Positions 7,067 through 14,236 of a stretch of DNA of 18,929 nucleotides are shown in pieces (the first letter of the stretch is position 1; each line of letters starts with the position of its first letter). The position numbers and the translations under genes were made by a program. The notes below the pieces were generated by a model. It was given only the letters and a program-made list of their open reading frames with translations. It had not been told where the DNA came from and did no database searches. Location: assembly GCA_023422955.1 (NCBI GenBank), contig JAFAGG010000106.1, positions 1 through 18,929 on the forward strand, read 5' to 3'. Source of the stretch: Pseudomonadota bacterium (GTDB lineage Bacteria; Pseudomonadota; Gammaproteobacteria; Burkholderiales; Burkholderiaceae_D).

Positions 7067-7831
7067 ATGCTTGATCTCTGGATTCTTGGGCTGGCTGCAT
7101 TTCTGGCGGGTGCAATCGATGCGGTAGTCGGCGGGGGTGGTTTGATTCAGTTACCGGCCTTGTTTTCGGTTATGCCTCAGACTCAGCCGGCTACGCTTTT
7201 AGGCACCAGCAAATTGGCAGGGGTGTGGGGTACCGGTGCTGCGGCGATCAGTTTTGCGCGCCGGGTGAAAGTGCAATGGAGTACCGCAGTGCCTGCGGCC
7301 GTGGCGGCATTTGTGCTGTCATTTGCCGGTGCTTTTACAGTCACCCATATTCCGCCGGATATGATGCGCAAGGCGCTTCCGTTCATCCTGATTGCGGTGG
7401 CGCTGTATACGCTGAAAAAGAAAAGTTTCGGCAAGCACCATGCTCCTCTCCATGCCGGCACACGCGAGAAAGTGCTGGCGGTAATGGTGGGGGGGAGTAT
7501 CGGGTTTTATGATGGATTTTTTGGGCCGGGCACAGGGAGTTTTCTGGTATTCCTGTTTGTTCGGTTTTTTGGATTCGATTTTCTGGGAGCCTCTGCCGTT
7601 TCCAAGGTCGTCAACGTTGCCTGCAATGTTTCGGCCCTATTGTGGTTTGGTTATAGCGGGCATGTACTGATCCAGTTGGGCTTGTTGATGGCTGTCTGCA
7701 ATATTGCCGGCTCCTTGATTGGTACTCGTATGGCCATCCGTCATGGAACGGATTTCGTCAGGCAAGTTTTCCTGGTGGTAGTAGGGCTGCTTATTCTAAA
7801 AACCGGTTATGACGCCTACCTGATGAATTAA
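7067..7831 (+). CDS. TSUP (TauE/SafE) family membrane permease
   Basis: A 254-residue inner-membrane protein with about seven to eight hydrophobic segments. The duplicated TauE/SafE signature is visible: GAIDAVVGGGGLIQLPAL near residue 16 with LGTSKLAG after it, and the matching GFYDGFFGPGTGSF near 146 with GASAVSKVVN after it. Members transport sulfite, sulfoacetate and related organosulfur anions; the substrate here is not predictable. The start at 7067 follows a GGGGAAA stretch that can act as a ribosome binding site. The gene sits between the putative origin and the parS sites, on the same strand as mnmG, and its TAA stop lies inside the extended palindrome of the first parS site. No terminator with a T-run separates it from mnmG. 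Confidence 0.87.
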   Translation: MLDLWILGLAAFLAGAIDAVVGGGGLIQLPALFSVMPQTQPATLLGTSKLAGVWGTGAAAISFARRVKVQWSTAVPAAVAAFVLSFAGAFTVTHIPPDMMRKALPFILIAVALYTLKKKSFGKHHAPLHAGTREKVLAVMVGGSIGFYDGFFGPGTGSFLVFLFVRFFGFDFLGASAVSKVVNVACNVSALLWFGYSGHVLIQLGLLMAVCNIAGSLIGTRMAIRHGTDFVRQVFLVVVGLLILKTGYDAYLMN

Positions 7832-7847
7832 TGTTTCACGTGAAACA
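7832..7847. promoter_or_regulatory. parS: parS site 1 (ParB-binding centromere)
   Basis: TGTTTCACGTGAAACA is a perfect 16-bp palindrome and matches the conserved chromosomal parS consensus. The symmetry continues four bases on each side, giving a 24-bp palindrome (7828-7851) that includes the TAA stop of the upstream permease gene. ParB is encoded 3.6 kb downstream. Confidence 0.95.
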
Positions 7848-7868
7848 TTAAGATTGCGGCAGAAGTGA

Positions 7869-7884
7869 TGTTTCACGTGAAACA
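7869..7884. promoter_or_regulatory. parS: parS site 2 (ParB-binding centromere)
   Basis: This is an identical copy of the 16-bp palindrome, 37 bp (about 3.5 helical turns) from site 1. Its flanks do not extend the symmetry. It lies upstream of the mnmG -10 box, so bound ParB could influence that promoter. Confidence 0.95.
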
Positions 7885-7921
7885 ATATCTTCCATCAGTC
7901 ACCCCGGGGTAGGAAAAGCCT

Positions 7922-7927
7922 TATAAT
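7922..7927 (+). promoter_or_regulatory. -10 box of the probable mnmG promoter
   Basis: This is a perfect TATAAT, 39 bp before the mnmG start and followed by a GC-leaning stretch. No good -35 hexamer lies 16-18 bp upstream. Its surroundings, GCCTTATAATC, are identical to those of the atp operon promoter. Confidence 0.55.
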
Positions 7928-7966
7928 CTCGCTTCACTCTTCACACTCGGCGATCCGAGGCGCGCC

Positions 7967-9913
7967 ATGCTTTTTCCTCAAGAATTCGATGTCATTGTAG
8001 TGGGCGGCGGTCATGCCGGCACTGAAGCGGCGCTAGTTGCAGCGCGTATGGGGCAAAAAACCTTGCTGCTGACCCATAACATTGAAACCCTGGGGCAAAT
8101 GTCCTGCAACCCCTCCATTGGCGGCATAGGAAAAGGGCACCTGGTCAAGGAAGTGGATGCGCTGGGCGGTGCAATGGCCCTGGCCACCGATCAGGCCGGT
8201 ATCCAGTTCCGCATACTGAATTCTTCCAAAGGTCCGGCCGTGCGCGCCACCCGTGCACAGGCCGACCGCATTTTGTACAAGCACGCGATTCGTACCAAGT
8301 TGGAAAATCAGCCCAATCTCTGGATATTCCAGCAAGCGGTGGAAGACTTGATGGTGGAAGGGGAGCGCGTGGTTGGCGCCGTAACGCAAGTAGGCTTGCG
8401 TTTTCGCAGTCGTGCCGTGGTGCTGACGGCCGGGACTTTCCTGGACGGGAAAATCCACGTCGGCCTGAATAGTTATGCCGGCGGGCGTGCCGGCGATCCG
8501 CCTGCAGTTAGCCTGTCGGCCCGCCTGAAAGAATTGAAGCTGCCGCAAGGGCGCTTGAAAACCGGTACGCCGCCCCGTATCGATGGCCGTACCGTCGATT
8601 TCTCGGTGATGCAGCAGCAGGGGGGTGACCTGGATCCGATTCCGGTGTTTTCCGTGCTGGGTTCGGTGGACATGCATCCGCGCCAAGTGCCTTGCTGGAT
8701 TACGCATACCAATCAGAAAACCCATGACATCATCCGCGGCGGGTTGGACCGCAGCCCCATGTACACCGGCGTGATTGAAGGGGTAGGGCCGCGCTATTGT
8801 CCTTCGGTCGAAGACAAGATCCATCGGTTTGCCGACAAGGAGTCGCACCAGATTTTCCTGGAACCGGAAGGCTTGACCACCAACGAGCTTTATCCCAATG
8901 GTATTTCCACCAGCCTGCCGTTCGATGTGCAACTGGCGCTGGTGCGATCCATTCACGGCATGGAAAACGCGCACATCCTGCGACCCGGTTATGCGATCGA
9001 ATACGATTACTTCGATCCGCGTGCTCTCAAGGCGTCGCTGGAAACCAAGGCGATTCAAGGCTTGTTCTTTGCCGGGCAAATCAATGGCACTACCGGCTAT
9101 GAAGAAGCCGCTGCCCAGGGATTGCTGGCGGGCATCAATGCCGTTCTTTTCAATCAGGGCAAAGAAGCTTGGGCACCACGTCGGGATGAAGCCTATCTCG
9201 GCGTGCTGGTCGATGACTTGATTACCCAGGGTGTGCTTGAGCCTTACCGCATGTTTACCAGCCGCGCGGAATATCGTCTCAGCCTGCGCGAGGACAATGC
9301 CGATATGCGCCTGACGGAAATCGGCCGCAAGCTGGGCTGCGTGGATGATGTGCAATGGGAAGCGTTCGAGCGCAAGCGCGAAGCCGTGGCGCGTGAGCTG
9401 CAGCGCTTGAAATCCACCTGGGTAAATCCTCGCAGCCTGCCGGAGAGCGAGGCGGAGCGGGTGCTGGGCAAGAGCATAGAGCGTGAGTATGCGCTCACTG
9501 ATCTGTTACGCCGCCCGAATGTACGGTATGACGAGCTGATGACTTTAAAGGGCGCGCAAGGCCAGCCTCTGGCAGGGCCGGGCGTAGAGGATGCAGCGGT
9601 CAAGGAGCAGGTGGAAATCCAGGTCAAGTATTCCGGCTACATCGACCGTCAAGCCAAGGAAGTGCAGCGCCACGATCATTATGAAAATCTGAAATTGCCG
9701 GCCGACCTGGATTACATGGGTGTTACCGCCTTGTCCTACGAAGTTCGCCACAAGCTGACCCAGCATAAGCCGGAAACGCTGGGCCAGGCGTCGCGCATTT
9801 CCGGCATAACGCCGGCGGCCATTTCCCTGTTGCTGGTGCATCTGAAAAAAGGCGGCTTCAAGGGCTTTGCTTCCGTACCGGCCGGCGCCGGCGGCGCACA
9901 GGATGCAGCTTGA
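7967..9913 (+). CDS. mnmG: tRNA uridine-5-carboxymethylaminomethyl modification enzyme MnmG (GidA)
   Basis: A 648-residue FAD protein that works with MnmE in the cytoplasm to install the (carboxymethyl)aminomethyl group on the wobble uridine (U34) of certain tRNAs. The N-terminal FAD-binding motif GGGHAG is at 13-18. The GidA signatures are MSCNPSIGGIGKGHLVKEVD from 45 (with C47) and GPRYCPSVEDK, with C278. The C-terminal helical domain that contacts MnmE is complete. The length is slightly above the E. coli protein (629). ATG 7967 has a GAGG Shine-Dalgarno six bases upstream. It starts the mnmG-rsmG-parA-parB cluster, and a TATAAT box lies 39 bp ahead. The gene is a well-known neighbour of replication origins. 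Confidence 0.97.
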   Translation: MLFPQEFDVIVVGGGHAGTEAALVAARMGQKTLLLTHNIETLGQMSCNPSIGGIGKGHLVKEVDALGGAMALATDQAGIQFRILNSSKGPAVRATRAQADRILYKHAIRTKLENQPNLWIFQQAVEDLMVEGERVVGAVTQVGLRFRSRAVVLTAGTFLDGKIHVGLNSYAGGRAGDPPAVSLSARLKELKLPQGRLKTGTPPRIDGRTVDFSVMQQQGGDLDPIPVFSVLGSVDMHPRQVPCWITHTNQKTHDIIRGGLDRSPMYTGVIEGVGPRYCPSVEDKIHRFADKESHQIFLEPEGLTTNELYPNGISTSLPFDVQLALVRSIHGMENAHILRPGYAIEYDYFDPRALKASLETKAIQGLFFAGQINGTTGYEEAAAQGLLAGINAVLFNQGKEAWAPRRDEAYLGVLVDDLITQGVLEPYRMFTSRAEYRLSLREDNADMRLTEIGRKLGCVDDVQWEAFERKREAVARELQRLKSTWVNPRSLPESEAERVLGKSIEREYALTDLLRRPNVRYDELMTLKGAQGQPLAGPGVEDAAVKEQVEIQVKYSGYIDRQAKEVQRHDHYENLKLPADLDYMGVTALSYEVRHKLTQHKPETLGQASRISGITPAAISLLLVHLKKGGFKGFASVPAGAGGAQDAA

Positions 9914-9915
9914 TC

Positions 9916-10590
9916 ATGCGGGGTAATCGTGTCGTTGACCGTGCCGCACTGACCGCCAGCCTGCAGGCGGGCGCAGAGGCCTTGAGACTGGAACTGGATG
10001 AAGCGCAGATAAGCCGCCTGATCGATTATGTACTGCTGCTGCAGAAATGGAATGCAGTGTACAACCTGACTGCGATTCGCGATCCGCAGCAGATGCTCAC
10101 CCATCACATCCTCGATTGCCTGGCAGCGATACCGGCGTTCAAAGGGGTGCAGCGGGTGCTGGACGTAGGGGCGGGCGGTGGCTTGCCGGGCATGGTCCTG
10201 GCGATCTGGGCGCAGCAGGCGCAAGCCGACATGCAGGTGGAGATGATCGACACCGTGCACAAGAAAACCGCTTTCCTGACCCAGGCCAAGGCCGAGCTGG
10301 GACTGAAAAATGTCGCCGTGCATACGATGCGGGTCGAACAATTGCAGGATGCGCAGGGATATGAGGTGATTACTTCGCGCGCCTTTGCGGATTTATCGGA
10401 CTTTGTGCAATGGTCGTCGCATTTGCTGGCACCGGGCGGACGTTATATTGCGATGAAGGGCGTGGCGCCGGAAGATGAAGCGGCGCGCCTGCCTGCGGGC
10501 TGGCGCGTGACGGAAACGCGTGCCTTGCAGGTGCCGGGGCTGGAGGCGCAGCGCCATCTGGTTTTTGTTCAAAGGGAGCAGCCGGCCTGA
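9916..10590 (+). CDS. rsmG: 16S rRNA (guanine527-N7)-methyltransferase RsmG (GidB)
   Basis: A 224-residue SAM-dependent methyltransferase that modifies G527 of 16S rRNA in the 30S subunit; loss is known to give low-level streptomycin resistance in other bacteria. The SAM-binding motif LDVGAGGGLPG is at 82-92. The family segments KWNAVYNLTAIRDP and HHILDCLA precede it. I chose ATG 9916, two bases after the mnmG stop. A TTG at 9910, which overlaps that stop, is better spaced from the AGGA at 9900-9903 and would add two residues. Translational coupling with mnmG is likely either way. The protein is slightly longer than E. coli RsmG (207), mostly at the N-terminus. Confidence 0.95.
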   Translation: MRGNRVVDRAALTASLQAGAEALRLELDEAQISRLIDYVLLLQKWNAVYNLTAIRDPQQMLTHHILDCLAAIPAFKGVQRVLDVGAGGGLPGMVLAIWAQQAQADMQVEMIDTVHKKTAFLTQAKAELGLKNVAVHTMRVEQLQDAQGYEVITSRAFADLSDFVQWSSHLLAPGGRYIAMKGVAPEDEAARLPAGWRVTETRALQVPGLEAQRHLVFVQREQPA

Positions 10591-10673
10591 TGGCAGGATG
10601 CCCGCCGCCGACTCATTCGGGTTGCAGGCGGCGCGCAAGTCATTTCATTATTAGCGAGTACAACTAAAAGAAG

Positions 10674-11444
10674 ATGGCCAAAATATTTTGTGTGGCGAAT
10701 CAAAAGGGCGGGGTGGGCAAGACCACGACGGCAGTCAACCTGGCCGCCGGTCTGGCAAAGATAGAGCAGCGGGTTTTGCTGGTCGATCTCGATCCCCAGG
10801 GGAATGCCACCATGGGCGCCGGCATCAACAAGAGTGAATTGCCGGTGTCCGTGTACCAGGTGTTGCTCGGCATGGCGGACGTTCGCAACGCATGCCAGCG
10901 TTCCGAGACCGGCGGATTCGATGTATTGCCGGCCAATCGCGAACTGGCCGGTGCGGAAGTGGAAATGGTCGAGCTGGATAATCGCGAGAAGCGCTTGAAG
11001 GATGCGCTCGCCGAGGTGGATGAAGATTACGATTTCATCCTGATCGATTGTCCGCCCGCGCTGTCGATGCTGACCTTGAACGGTTTGTGTTCGGCACATG
11101 GCGTGATCATTCCGATGCAGTGCGAATACTATGCGCTGGAAGGGCTGTCCGACTTGGTCAATACCATCAAGAAGGTGCATGCCAATCTCAACCCGGAACT
11201 GAAAATCATCGGCCTATTGCGCGTGATGTTCGATCCGCGCATGTCGCTGTCGCAGCAGGTGTCGGCGCAGCTGGAAAAGCATTTCGGCGACAAGGTTTTC
11301 AAGACCATCATTCCGCGCAACGTGCGCCTGGCCGAAGCGCCTTCGTACGGCATGCCCGGCGTCGCCTTCGATCCCTCGTCCAAGGGGGCGCAGGCTTATA
11401 TCGAATTCGGCGCCGAAATGGTGGAACGCATCAAGACATTGTAA
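10674..11444 (+). CDS. parA: Chromosome-partitioning ATPase ParA (Soj)
   Basis: A 256-residue deviant Walker-A ATPase. The motif KGGVGKTT is at 11-18, the A' region VDLDPQGNAT at 37-46 and the Walker B IDCPPAL at 124-130. There is no extra N-terminal DNA-binding domain, so it is the short chromosomal type rather than the P1/F plasmid type. ATP-bound dimers coat the nucleoid, and ParB-parS complexes follow them, moving the replicated origins apart. It lies 83 bp after rsmG and nine bases ahead of parB, so parA and parB are surely co-transcribed. The ribosome binding site is a weak A/G-rich stretch. The parS sites 2.8 kb upstream are the presumed cargo. Confidence 0.96.
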   Translation: MAKIFCVANQKGGVGKTTTAVNLAAGLAKIEQRVLLVDLDPQGNATMGAGINKSELPVSVYQVLLGMADVRNACQRSETGGFDVLPANRELAGAEVEMVELDNREKRLKDALAEVDEDYDFILIDCPPALSMLTLNGLCSAHGVIIPMQCEYYALEGLSDLVNTIKKVHANLNPELKIIGLLRVMFDPRMSLSQQVSAQLEKHFGDKVFKTIIPRNVRLAEAPSYGMPGVAFDPSSKGAQAYIEFGAEMVERIKTL

Positions 11445-11453
11445 GGAACGAAA

Positions 11454-12350
11454 GTGAACAAGAAACTGAAAGGATTGGGGCGCGGACTGGATGCTTTGCT
11501 GGGCGGCTCGGCCGACCTCGCCGAAAATGCTCCTGCGGTGGCCGGTGCGCCTTCTACTCTGCCTGTCACGGCGCTGAAGGCAGGCAAGTATCAGCCGCGC
11601 ACGCGCATGGATGAAGGCGCGTTGAGCGAACTGGCGGCTTCCATCAAGGCCCAGGGCTTGCTGCAGCCGATACTGGTGCGTCCGGTTGAAGCGGCGGGCA
11701 AGGTGAAATACGAAATCATTGCCGGCGAACGGCGCTTTCGCGCAGCGCAACTGGCGGGCATGACTGACGTGCCGGTGGTGGTCAAGGAAGTCGATGACCA
11801 GGCCGCGGCGGCGATGGCGCTGATTGAAAACATGCAGCGCGAAGACCTGAATCCGCTGGAAGAAGCGCAGGGCATACAGCGGCTGATTTCCGAATTCAGC
11901 TTCACGCATGAACAGGCGGCGCAGGCGGTAGGGCGCTCGCGCAGCGCCGTTTCCAACCTGCTGCGCCTGATAAACCTGGCCAAGCCGGTGCAAACCATGC
12001 TGATGGCAGGCGATATCGACATGGGCCATGCGCGTGCCTTATTGGCCGTCGATGCCGCAACCCAGATCGCCCTGGCCAATGAGATTGTCGCCAGGCGCCT
12101 ATCGGTGCGCGATGCGGAAAAGCTGGTGGCCCGTCATGTCCAGCAACAGGAAAGCCAGCGCAATGCGCCTGCCTCTGCGGCCCGCGAAAAGTCGGGCGAC
12201 ATCACGCGGCTGGAATCCGAGCTGTCCGATGCGCTGGCCACGCCGGTCAACATCAAGCTCAATGCCAAGAACAAGGGCCAACTGGTCATTGAATTCTCCA
12301 ACCTGGATGCACTGGACGGCGTGATCGCGCGCCTGCTTCCCGCTTCCTGA
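11454..12350 (+). CDS. parB: Chromosome-partitioning protein ParB (Spo0J)
   Basis: A 298-residue CTP-dependent DNA clamp that loads at parS and spreads. The N-terminal tail KLKGLGRGLDALLGG (4-18) is the usual chromosomal ParB start and probably holds the ParA-stimulating arginine. The N-terminal domain has the CTP-binding motif GERRFRA (91-97) and ENMQRE (125-130). The helix-turn-helix covers about 150-172, and the C-terminal dimerisation domain about 250-295. The start is GTG 11454, with AAGGA 7-11 bases upstream; no ATG gives the conserved N-terminus. Its binding sites are the two parS palindromes before mnmG. A short hairpin overlaps the stop codon. Confidence 0.96.
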   Translation: MNKKLKGLGRGLDALLGGSADLAENAPAVAGAPSTLPVTALKAGKYQPRTRMDEGALSELAASIKAQGLLQPILVRPVEAAGKVKYEIIAGERRFRAAQLAGMTDVPVVVKEVDDQAAAAMALIENMQREDLNPLEEAQGIQRLISEFSFTHEQAAQAVGRSRSAVSNLLRLINLAKPVQTMLMAGDIDMGHARALLAVDAATQIALANEIVARRLSVRDAEKLVARHVQQQESQRNAPASAAREKSGDITRLESELSDALATPVNIKLNAKNKGQLVIEFSNLDALDGVIARLLPAS

Positions 12351-12369
12351 TCAGCTTCTGATCGTTTTC
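12348..12369 (+). terminator. Possible terminator after parB
   Basis: GATCAG (12349-12354) and CTGATC (12358-12363) form a perfect 6-bp stem with a three-base loop, followed by GTTTTCT. The stem overlaps the parB stop codon. It is short and the T-run is only four, so termination may be partial. Confidence 0.5.
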
Positions 12370-12393
12370 TCCCGTCTGTTTCAATCCTCGGCC

Positions 12394-12408
12394 GCCCCGT
12401 TTCGGGGC
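12394..12408 (+). other. GC-rich hairpin between parB and atpI
   Basis: GCCCCG, TTT, CGGGGC forms a tight 6-bp GC stem-loop but lacks a T-run on its 3' side. It may reinforce termination after parB or protect the 3' end of the parB transcript. Confidence 0.35.
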
Positions 12409-12485
12409 AGTGCCGACGCACGCCGCCATAAAAAAACTTATCTCTGTTATTCATTAAAAATAAGGCGTTACGCGCGTGCAAATGT

Positions 12486-12515
12486 TTGACTGGCCTTAAA
12501 GAAACGCCTTATAAT
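12486..12515 (+). promoter_or_regulatory. Sigma-70 promoter of the atp operon
   Basis: TTGACT (12486-12491) and TATAAT (12510-12515) are separated by 18 bp. The discriminator that follows is GC-rich (CCCGGGGC). Transcription should start near 12522, leaving a leader of about 87 nt before atpI. Confidence 0.85.
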
Positions 12516-12608
12516 CCCGGGGCTTTGAAGTGGTTGCCCGGCATGCCGGAATCCATAACAGCCCGCACCCGATCCTGGCCCTTGCGGGTTGCATAAATCC
12601 GGACTTTT

Positions 12609-12947
12609 ATGCTGCGCCTTGTCCTTTTGCAACTTGTGGCCACTCTCGTTACAGGCGTTATCGCCGGTTCGGTTGCTGGAATCCACGCAATGTTTTCCGC
12701 CCTCTTAGGAGGGCTTTGCTGTGTTATTCCCAACGGCCTGTTTGCGTTGCGATTGACAACGGAAGCGCGGCGATCCCAAGGCATAAGCCCGATGACTTTC
12801 TTCATCGGAGAGTTTTTGAAGATTGCAATGACCATTGCCATGTTGGCTGCAGTGGTCTGGTTATACCGCGACTTGAGCTGGCCGGCACTGATTGCCGGGT
12901 TCGTCGTGGCGCTAAAAAGTTACATAATCTTACTGATACGGCACTGA
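12609..12947 (+). CDS. atpI: ATP synthase protein I (AtpI)
   Basis: A 112-residue inner-membrane protein with four predicted membrane segments (about 3-21, 26-46, 62-84, 90-109). It is first in the ATP synthase operon and ends one base before atpB. AtpI is not part of the finished enzyme; in other bacteria it aids assembly of the c-ring and may act in Mg2+ supply. The identification rests on position and topology, because the family is poorly conserved. ATG 12609 is the first start after an in-frame TAA at 12594 and has only a weak ribosome binding site, in keeping with low expression relative to the structural subunits. Confidence 0.88.
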   Translation: MLRLVLLQLVATLVTGVIAGSVAGIHAMFSALLGGLCCVIPNGLFALRLTTEARRSQGISPMTFFIGEFLKIAMTIAMLAAVVWLYRDLSWPALIAGFVVALKSYIILLIRH

Positions 12948-12948
12948 C

Positions 12949-13773
12949 ATGGCATCTACCGCAGACGGCGCACTCACCGCACCCGCATACATCACCCATC
13001 ACCTGGGTCACCTTGCAAACGGTTATCAGAACGCAGTGGTCGATTTTTCGATCATTAACTTCGATACGGTTTTCTGGTCCGTATTTGCTGGCGTGATCGG
13101 CTGCTTTTTCATGTACAAGGCCGCTCGCAAGGCAACGTCCGGTGTGCCGGGCCGCTTCCAGGCGCTGGTCGAAATCGTGGTCGAGATGGTGGAAGAGCAA
13201 TCGAAATCCATCGTGCACGGCAACCGCACCTTTATCGCTCCCGTCGCCCTGACCGTTTTCGTCTGGGTCGCACTGATGAATGCCCTGGACTTGCTGCCGG
13301 TCGACCTGTTTGGCCAGGCTTTCGCTTATCTGGGCATTGAACATATTTTCCCGTATCACCGCGTCGTACCGACCGCCGATTTGAACGGTACGCTGGGTAT
13401 CGCCCTGGGCGTGCTGGCGCTGGTTTTCTACTACAACATCAAGATCAAGGGGCTGGGTGGCTGGATCAACGAATGGTTTGCCGCTCCGTTCGGCCCGTGG
13501 ATGGCGCCGTTCAATCTCCTCTTGAATCTCATTGAATATGTAGCCCGTACCGTATCGCTCGCAATGCGACTCTGGGGCAACATGTATGCAGGCGAACTGA
13601 TCTTCTTGCTGATCGCTCTGTTGGGCTCAATGGCTACCGTATTCGGTTTTGTTGGGCACGTCATCGCCGGTTCTATATGGGCAATTTTCCACATCCTGAT
13701 TATCTTGCTGCAGGCATTCATTTTCATGATGTTGACGCTTGTGTATATCGGACAGGCACACGAGGCTCACTAA
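12949..13773 (+). CDS. atpB: ATP synthase F0 subunit a
   Basis: A 274-residue membrane subunit that forms the proton half-channels against the c-ring. The essential arginine is R207 in SLAMRLWGNMYAGELI (203-218), matching R210 of the E. coli protein. The N-terminal part (about 40-60) and a run of later segments give the expected five or six membrane helices. The length is close to the E. coli subunit (271). The start lies one base after the atpI stop, and the ribosome binding site is weak, so translation is probably coupled to atpI. A perfect hairpin stands between this gene and atpE. Confidence 0.97.
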   Translation: MASTADGALTAPAYITHHLGHLANGYQNAVVDFSIINFDTVFWSVFAGVIGCFFMYKAARKATSGVPGRFQALVEIVVEMVEEQSKSIVHGNRTFIAPVALTVFVWVALMNALDLLPVDLFGQAFAYLGIEHIFPYHRVVPTADLNGTLGIALGVLALVFYYNIKIKGLGGWINEWFAAPFGPWMAPFNLLLNLIEYVARTVSLAMRLWGNMYAGELIFLLIALLGSMATVFGFVGHVIAGSIWAIFHILIILLQAFIFMMLTLVYIGQAHEAH

Positions 13774-13797
13774 GAGCATCTGAAAAAATGATCGTTA

Positions 13798-13828
13798 AAG
13801 CGTAGCGCGACTCACAAACGCTACGCTT
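13798..13828 (+). other. Stem-loop between atpB and atpE
   Basis: AAGCGTAGCG (13798-13807) and CGCTACGCTT (13819-13828) form a perfect 10-bp stem with an 11-base loop, followed by CATTTT. Inside an operon this could be an mRNA-stability or processing element or a leaky terminator. Confidence 0.75.
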
Positions 13829-13870
13829 CATTTTGGAAGACGCTCCTGGACTTCGGTATTAGCAGCACCG

Positions 13871-13920
13871 TTTTTGGTTTCTGATTTTTTGTTTTCAACT
13901 TTAACTTTGAGGGAATTGTC
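13871..13920 (+). promoter_or_regulatory. U-rich translation-initiation region of atpE
   Basis: A U- and A-rich leader (13871-13908) runs into a GAGGGA Shine-Dalgarno (13909-13914) six bases before ATG 13921. The layout, and the final GTC before the ATG, resemble the well-studied E. coli atpE enhancer leader, which gives this gene high translation. The comparison is from memory. Confidence 0.6.
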
Positions 13921-14166
13921 ATGTCTGACATCGCATTTGTAGCTTTGGCTTGCGGCTTTATCATCGGTCTGGGCGCTATCGGCGCTTCTATCGGTATCGC
14001 TATCATGGGCGGCAAGTATCTGGAAGCTTCGGCTCGCCAGCCTGAGCTGATGAACTCCTTGCAAACCAAGATGTTCGTTCTGGCCGGTCTGATCGACGCG
14101 GCATTCCTGATCGGTGTCGGTGTTGCTCTGCTGTTCGCATTCGCAAACCCCTTCGTTGCTGGTTAA
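13921..14166 (+). CDS. atpE: ATP synthase F0 subunit c
   Basis: An 81-residue hairpin of two membrane helices that oligomerises into the rotor ring. The glycine-rich first helix (about 9-30) carries a GxGxxG-type packing run, the polar loop is ARQPEL (38-43), and the ion-binding carboxylate is D59 in GLIDAAFLIG. Aspartate, with no obvious Na+-site glutamine/serine pattern, suggests proton coupling; that is inference. The size fits E. coli c (79). The gene is set off by 147 bp from atpB and 70 bp from atpF, with a perfect hairpin in each gap. It also has the best ribosome binding region of the F0 genes, consistent with the many c copies needed per enzyme. Confidence 0.98.
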   Translation: MSDIAFVALACGFIIGLGAIGASIGIAIMGGKYLEASARQPELMNSLQTKMFVLAGLIDAAFLIGVGVALLFAFANPFVAG

Positions 14167-14188
14167 TTCAGCGTAGCCGATTCTCAAT

Positions 14189-14210
14189 TGCCGAACCCCT
14201 TGGTTCGGCA
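14189..14210 (+). other. Stem-loop between atpE and atpF
   Basis: TGCCGAACC (14189-14197) and GGTTCGGCA (14202-14210) form a perfect 9-bp stem with a CCTT loop. No T-run follows directly, so full termination is unlikely. It would cap the 3' side of the atpE message. Confidence 0.75.
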
Positions 14211-14236
14211 CTCGTTATTCTGAGAAGGAAAACGCC

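Noticed and set aside
10600..10645. GC-rich inverted repeat (CGCCGCC / GGCGGCG) between rsmG and parA as a terminator
   Set aside because: It has a 7-bp stem, a long loop and no T-run, and parA has no strong promoter of its own in the gap, so read-through is more likely.
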